Positions 16,447-20,745 of a stretch of DNA of 20,745 bases are shown piece after piece. The notes under the pieces are model-generated. The model was given only the letters and a program-made list of their open reading frames with translations, did not search any database and was not told the DNA's origin. Origin of the DNA: Phycisphaerae bacterium (GTDB taxonomy: Bacteria; Planctomycetota; Phycisphaerae; UBA1845); the NCBI GenBank assembly GCA_021604825.1, contig BQJS01000075.1:1-20745 (forward strand). Reading direction: 5' to 3'. The translations under genes were made by a program, and so were the position numbers. Positions within the stretch are counted from its first letter, which is position 1; each line of letters starts with the position of its first letter.

Positions 16447-16791
16447 ATGAGCTTTGAAGACAAGACCATTTCCTGTGCCGATTGTGGAACCGATTTCATT
16501 CATTCCGCTTCCGATCAAGAGCGCTATGCCGAACGCGGATTCACCAACGAACCCAAGCGATGTCGCGATTGCCGTGAAAAAAGAAAAGCACAAGGTGGCG
16601 GTGGTGGAGGCGGCGGTCGAGGTGGATATGGCGGCGGTGGTGGTGGTGGCGGATATGGTGGCGGACGTTCGGACCGCGAAATGCACGAAGCCACGTGCTC
16701 GACCTGCGGCACACAAACAACAGTTCCATTCAAACCCACAGAAGGCCGACCTGTCCTTTGCCGCGATTGCTTTCGAGCCAGTCGCGACTAA
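16447..16791 (+). CDS. double zinc-ribbon protein with glycine-rich linker
   Basis: 114 aa. The N-terminal unit has CADC (10-13) and CRDC (39-42), with GTDFIHSASDQERYAERGF between, matching the 'zinc-ribbon domain containing' family seen in many bacteria. The linker 50-73 is almost all Gly with Arg/Tyr, like RNA-binding RGG/GYGG tracts. The C-terminal unit has CSTC (84-87) and CRDC (105-108). Each unit can bind one zinc by four Cys. The likely role is nucleic-acid or protein binding; no substrate is known. ATG 16447 has GGAG 6 nt upstream; an upstream in-frame start at 16414 lacks one. The gene is read on another frame through much of its length by a spurious extension of the following ORF. 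Confidence 0.8.
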   Translation: MSFEDKTISCADCGTDFIHSASDQERYAERGFTNEPKRCRDCREKRKAQGGGGGGGGRGGYGGGGGGGGYGGGRSDREMHEATCSTCGTQTTVPFKPTEGRPVLCRDCFRASRD

Positions 16792-16816
16792 AGCAAACAG
16801 AATCGATCGCAATGGC

Positions 16817-18316
16817 ATGGAATGCCAGGCATTCATAACCGGCAATCATCGGTTGCCGGCAATGCTTTCGTTGTGCGCGGTGATCGCTCTGTCATTTATT
16901 GCGCCTGATGCCCGGGCGATTTCAAATGATCTGCTGGCGGTCATCCCGCAAGATCACCTCATCTATTTTGCGTCGGATGACACCGCCGGAAACACAAGCA
17001 CCGATTCAGCAACCAATCCCCCACCGCTCGTCGCAATCGGTGCCGACATGCTGCACCGTTTCGGTGGCCGAAACGTTAATCAGAGCGCCGTCAGTGCGTC
17101 GCTCGACGTCTTGGCTTCACTCGCCAAACTCAAACCGTACCCGTTCGGCGTCGTGATCACCGATGCAGCCGCCAAGCGCTTGGGGCCCGATAGTTTTCGA
17201 CTCAGTAATCTGCAAGCGGCGCTCATCATCGAGACACGCGGAGACAATGTACTTGTCACACGACACATTCAAGACCTGCTGACGCGTTGGACGTCGCGGG
17301 ACTCAGCCCGCATCACCAGCAAGGAAGAGTATGGCTCGAAAATCTTCACGCTGATCGACGATCGTCTGCCCGAGTGGTGCGTTGTGAAGTGGGGAGCCGT
17401 CAAAGGGTATTACGTCGTGTCCATCGGACATCGCGGATTCAACGACGCGGCGCAATCCATTCTGCATGCTGATGAAGAGACTTTCGAGGACACAAGGCGA
17501 AAGAGCTGGCAGGACCTGCTCGACAGCCAGTCCGCACACTTCGAGTTGCAAGTCAACTTTGAAGCCATCCGAAACGCCCTCTCCACCGTTGTACGGGGTC
17601 GTACGCAGAATGTCCTCGATGAACTCGGATTCGCCGATTGTACACGGTCCATGTGGACGGTCGCCCGAAAGAACCGAGCCGTCGTTTGCACGCAGCTTAA
17701 AATCGTTGGTGGTATTGAAGTCCTCGTCCCGATCAGCAGCGAAGCGCTTGGCATTCAGAAAAAACTCATCCCGGATGCAGCCACCGAATACACGTTGTTT
17801 CGTTGTGGGTTGGACGACGTATTGAACAGTGCGACGAATGCCTACCTAGCCTCACGTCGGCACGAATTTCGCAACAATCTGAAATCGCATTGGGCGAACT
17901 TCGAAAAAGAGTCCGGCATCTCAGTTCAACGCGACATCCTCGACCAACTCGACGACGTCATCCTGATCCACAACGATCCGCCGCACCCGCTCAAGCTTCC
18001 GCTGCTATCAACGATCGTCATCCCCATTGCCGGCGATCCAGCGACCGTTGACAAATCGTTGGCCGCACTCATCGATCAGACCAACCGCTGGATGGGCCAC
18101 GCAAATACCAATGCCAGCGACGACACCCGAAAATTCGCCCCCCGTTTCACCAAAGATGACGACGGCGTCTGGTACCTGTCCTTCGGTTTCGCCGGACCAG
18201 CCATAACTGTTGCAGACCGGTTCGTCATCATCAGCCATTCGCCACTGGCCTGCCGACATGCGCGCGACTATGTTCTCAGCAGCGTACCCTCCAAGTCTGA
18301 GTCGAGCGGAAAATGA
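16817..18316 (+). CDS. secreted protein of unknown function
   Basis: 499 aa from ATG 16817. The hydrophobic segment AMLSLCAVIALSFIAPDARA (15-34) ends in ARA, a good signal-peptidase site, so the protein is likely exported. The mature part alternates strands and helices with no Cys cluster, catalytic motif or membrane helix that I recognise; its style (DLLAVIPQDHLIYFASD at the start, repeated 'ALIIETRGDN'/'FELQVNFEAIRNAL' strands) is like the DUF3352-type envelope proteins of planctomycetes, a weak comparison. The open frame extends upstream to 16454 over the zinc-ribbon gene, but that part is out of frame with a real gene and is low-complexity. An inner ATG (16862) is the alternative start. 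Its stop overlaps the start of the MFS gene (ATGA), so the two are translationally coupled. Confidence 0.7.
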   Translation: MECQAFITGNHRLPAMLSLCAVIALSFIAPDARAISNDLLAVIPQDHLIYFASDDTAGNTSTDSATNPPPLVAIGADMLHRFGGRNVNQSAVSASLDVLASLAKLKPYPFGVVITDAAAKRLGPDSFRLSNLQAALIIETRGDNVLVTRHIQDLLTRWTSRDSARITSKEEYGSKIFTLIDDRLPEWCVVKWGAVKGYYVVSIGHRGFNDAAQSILHADEETFEDTRRKSWQDLLDSQSAHFELQVNFEAIRNALSTVVRGRTQNVLDELGFADCTRSMWTVARKNRAVVCTQLKIVGGIEVLVPISSEALGIQKKLIPDAATEYTLFRCGLDDVLNSATNAYLASRRHEFRNNLKSHWANFEKESGISVQRDILDQLDDVILIHNDPPHPLKLPLLSTIVIPIAGDPATVDKSLAALIDQTNRWMGHANTNASDDTRKFAPRFTKDDDGVWYLSFGFAGPAITVADRFVIISHSPLACRHARDYVLSSVPSKSESSGK

Positions 18317-19527
18317 GCACCACCGACCCCGAGTCGCAGCCGACAGAGCGGCTATACGATTGGCCGTTCTTCATCTTGTTTGTCGCGCTGTTGTGCTACA
18401 TGGGTGGGTCGAGCCTGCTGGTGCATCTGCGAAAGTACGTCGCGGCGTCGGGCGGCGGCGTGGGAACGGTGAGTTGGGTCTTCGGCATTGGCATGGTGGG
18501 CAGCATCGTGACTCGCCCCTTCGTCGGAACTTCGATCGATCGCTTCGGTTGCGGGCGCATCCTCAAGATGGCGACGATACTTGGCTCGCTGTCGATCCTG
18601 GGTTTTCTAATCTCCTCGAATCTCTGGCTCATCTGCACGTTGCGAGTCATCTTTCAATTGTCGCAAGCCACATTTCTCGCCACCGTTGCAGTCGCGGCTG
18701 CCCGCATCGCACCCAAGACGCGATCGGCTGAAAGCTTGGCGATGATCGGCATGGGTGGTTTGCTCGGGTTGATGATGGGACCGATGATCGGCGACCTTAT
18801 CTTTTCGCTCTACTCAGAAGCCAACGGACGGTTCACGATTTTCTTCGTCTCGGCCGCCACCCTGATGCTTGCAAGCCTGGCGTTTACCTCGGGTGTCAAA
18901 GTTCCAGAAATCGCCCAAGCCAAGTCGGATCGTGAGAATTTCTTCGTCGTGGTGTGGCGGCACAAACCCGGACCGATCGTCATCATGGCCATCTGCCTCG
19001 CAATGGTGCAAACGATCCCCGTGATGTTCATTGAAGGCTTCGTCAATGCCCGCAACCTGAGCGGCGTTTCGTTATTCTTTTTGGCCTACTCACCGACGGC
19101 GATCGCGTTACGAATCGTCATGCGAACGTTGCCCACGCGAATCGGGCGACGACGCACGCTGCTTCTTGGCATGACTGCATACCCAATCGGACTGCTGCTA
19201 CTCACCCGCGTTGATGTGACGGCTGGTCTGATCCTGCCGGCGATCGTGATGGGTTTCGGTCACTGCTTCACGTATCCGTTTCTCGTCGACTTGGCCGCCG
19301 AATCCATGCCGCCACAACATCGCGGCGTTGCCACCGCGCTCATACTGGGCGTTCTCGACGTTGGCTTCCTGACAGGCTTCCTCGTGATCGGAACGCTGAC
19401 CGATCGATATGGCTTCGGCGTATCACTCAAAATCGTCGCAGCGATCGCGATGACCGGTGTCGTCGCATACGCCTGGACGCAGCGCGGACTCTTCCAGCCG
19501 CTAAAACCGCTCGCAGGTTCCAATTAG
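18313..19527 (+). CDS. MFS-family transporter
   Basis: 404 aa, about 12 hydrophobic segments, the size of a major facilitator. Between TM2 and TM3 the loop GTSIDRFGCGRILK (72-85) is motif A (G-x-x-x-D-R-x-G-x-R-x-x), and a second copy, GTLTDRYGFG, lies in the C-terminal half, as expected from the internal duplication. PPQHRGVATALILGVLDVGF resembles the drug/sugar-efflux type segment before TM11. The substrate cannot be read from the sequence. It begins at ATG 18313, four bases into the stop of the preceding secreted-protein gene; no strong ribosome site, so coupling is likely. No convincing T-tailed terminator follows. Confidence 0.9.
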   Translation: MSTTDPESQPTERLYDWPFFILFVALLCYMGGSSLLVHLRKYVAASGGGVGTVSWVFGIGMVGSIVTRPFVGTSIDRFGCGRILKMATILGSLSILGFLISSNLWLICTLRVIFQLSQATFLATVAVAAARIAPKTRSAESLAMIGMGGLLGLMMGPMIGDLIFSLYSEANGRFTIFFVSAATLMLASLAFTSGVKVPEIAQAKSDRENFFVVVWRHKPGPIVIMAICLAMVQTIPVMFIEGFVNARNLSGVSLFFLAYSPTAIALRIVMRTLPTRIGRRRTLLLGMTAYPIGLLLLTRVDVTAGLILPAIVMGFGHCFTYPFLVDLAAESMPPQHRGVATALILGVLDVGFLTGFLVIGTLTDRYGFGVSLKIVAAIAMTGVVAYAWTQRGLFQPLKPLAGSN

Positions 19528-19572
19528 GGCTATGACGCCCGGGCGACCCGATAACCCCCTCTTCATATTGAG

Positions 19573-19602
19573 TTGAATCGCGGCGATTGCGCACGATACA
19601 AT
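19573..19602 (+). promoter_or_regulatory. candidate promoter of the metalloprotease gene
   Basis: TTGAAT (19573-19578), 18-nt spacer, TACAAT (19597-19602), about 40 bp before ATG 19644. Reasonable sigma-70 likeness. Confidence 0.45.
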
Positions 19603-19643
19603 AACCAGCAACGTCGGGCATTCGTTGGGGCTACCGATTCACC

Positions 19644-20745
19644 ATGGGGTATACTCACACAACCACAAACCAAGTGCGCGTTGTCGGTTGCATGTTTGCA
19701 ATCGCAATGTGCGTTTCGACACCTGCGTTCGGACAACGCGGCGCCGGTTTGAATTGCCCCATCACCGAAGCTGCCGAAGCACACCGAAGCGCAATCACCC
19801 GCGGCGCGATCCCCCCGACCGGTTGCGACGACGGCAGCGTGATTGACGTCATGGTCGTCTACACCACCGACGCACGAATCGCCGCCGGTGGACAAGCCGC
19901 AATTGAAGCGCTCATCAATCTCGCCGTCACCGACGCAAATGACGCGTTCACCAACAGCCTCATCAACACAACGCTCAACCTCGTACACACCGAAGAAGTC
20001 GCGTACGCCGAAAGCGGCGACTGGACGATCGATGGCCCGCGACTCTTCGGCACCGATGACGGATTCCTCGACTCCGTACACGACCTGCGCAATCAATACG
20101 GTGCCGATTGCGTCAGCCTTTGGGTCAGCACGCTGAACACCGGCGGCATCGGTTACTTCCCCGACAGTTCGCTCCAGGGCATAGGAGCCAGCGGGTTCAG
20201 CATGCTGCGCCTCGACCAAGCCGGCCTGCTCACGTTTGCACACGAGATCGGTCACAACTTCTTTTGTGCCCACGATCGCCCCAACGCGATTGATGTTCCC
20301 TTTGCCGAGTATTCTTATGGATACGTCGAACCGGGCAATCAATGGCGCACCATTATGGCCACCAGCGCAACGCCAACCATCATCCCACATTTTGCCAATC
20401 CGAACGTCAATTGGACCGGAACCAACCCCGGCCCGACCGGAATCCCAGAGGGTCAACCGCTCCCCAGCGACACCGCTCGCACCATCAACGAACTGCGAAC
20501 CGTCGTGGCAAACTTCCGCGCGACGGCAGTACCGGGCCTCGGCTCGACGCTGTTTGTCGATTCGGCTGCGACTCCGGGTGGCGATGGCCAAGGCTGGGGC
20601 ACGGCGGTCAGTGATTTGCAGGAGGCACTCTGCATGGCCAAGGGATCGGCGGGCGCGGTGCAGGAGATTTGGGTCAAGTCCGAAACATACCGCCCCGACG
20701 GTGGCATCGGTGACCGGACCGCTACTTTCAAGCTGATCGATGGCG
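19644..20745 (+). CDS. secreted metzincin-type zinc metalloprotease with C-terminal beta-helix-like domain (partial)
   Basis: Open to the right edge (367 codons, no stop). The signal peptide VVGCMFAIAMCVSTPAFG (13-30) ends before Gln31. VIDVMVVYTTDA (67-78) is the usual first strand of reprolysin/M12B-like domains. The zinc site HEIGHNFFCAHD (200-211) has the three His of HExxHxxxxxH with Asp after, and TIMAT at 236-240 gives the Met-turn Met238. PHFANPNVNWTG and PTGIPEG follow, as in bacterial family members. After about residue 300, STLFVDSAATPGGDGQGWGT and 'DLQEAL...EIWV...TYRPDG' match the start of the parallel beta-helix / choice-of-anchor-Q repeats on many planctomycete exoproteins. So a protease is fused to a likely binding or anchoring domain, acting outside the cell. 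Start ATG 19644; no strong ribosome site. Confidence 0.88.
   Translation, partial: MGYTHTTTNQVRVVGCMFAIAMCVSTPAFGQRGAGLNCPITEAAEAHRSAITRGAIPPTGCDDGSVIDVMVVYTTDARIAAGGQAAIEALINLAVTDANDAFTNSLINTTLNLVHTEEVAYAESGDWTIDGPRLFGTDDGFLDSVHDLRNQYGADCVSLWVSTLNTGGIGYFPDSSLQGIGASGFSMLRLDQAGLLTFAHEIGHNFFCAHDRPNAIDVPFAEYSYGYVEPGNQWRTIMATSATPTIIPHFANPNVNWTGTNPGPTGIPEGQPLPSDTARTINELRTVVANFRATAVPGLGSTLFVDSAATPGGDGQGWGTAVSDLQEALCMAKGSAGAVQEIWVKSETYRPDGGIGDRTATFKLIDG

Noticed and set aside
16454..16816. Upstream part of the open frame leading into the secreted unknown protein
   Set aside because: It overlaps the zinc-ribbon gene in another frame, is Val/Ala low-complexity where the real gene has its glycine tract, and lies before a good signal peptide.
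19563..20591. 342-codon open frame on the minus strand at the right end
   Set aside because: It is antisense to the metalloprotease with its HExxHxxxxxH site and signal peptide; no family features are seen in it.

Overview
The window looks like a chromosomal segment of a planctomycete, probably of the Phycisphaerae type. That placement is inference, not proof. It rests on a prepilin-type protein with a C-terminal DGH motif, secreted proteins with dockerin-like tails, a metalloprotease that runs into a choice-of-anchor/beta-helix type domain, a CysN-CysC fusion, and two non-identical flagellins next to an enlarged FliD. There is no CRISPR array, tRNA, rRNA, insertion sequence or phage gene that I can see.

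Positions 1-5600 (minus strand) hold a flagellar filament block: a partial fliD running off the left edge, then two paralogous flagellin genes. Each flagellin has its own intrinsic terminator. Both have a similar upstream CTAAAGGG element that may belong to a sigma-28-like promoter. In both, the Shine-Dalgarno sequence sits in a small hairpin next to the start codon, which suggests CsrA-like translational control. A gene-free stretch of about 840 bp separates this block from the next.

Positions 6264-9128 (plus) encode the sulfate-activation pair cysD and cysN/cysC (ATP sulfurylase plus fused APS kinase), making PAPS from sulfate. Then comes a 343-bp gap with a 'TTCCCGCG..CGCGGGAA' interspersed palindrome.

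Positions 9429-11264 (plus) form a self-contained regulatory module. A TetR-family repressor has a near-consensus promoter whose spacer is filled by a palindromic operator. Behind its terminator lie a DsrE-like gene and a PNPOx-like flavoprotein gene, preceded by a second, nearly identical operator. This is the most coherent little system in the window.

Positions 11391-12836 hold a prepilin-like protein (plus) convergent with a small membrane protein (minus). Positions 12982-16181 (minus) hold a secreted dockerin-tailed protein and thiC with a clear TPP riboswitch in its leader. Divergently from thiC run three 17-bp tandem repeats, a glycine-linked double zinc-ribbon protein, a secreted protein of unknown function and an MFS transporter (the last two overlap by ATGA). 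The right edge cuts a secreted metzincin-type zinc protease.
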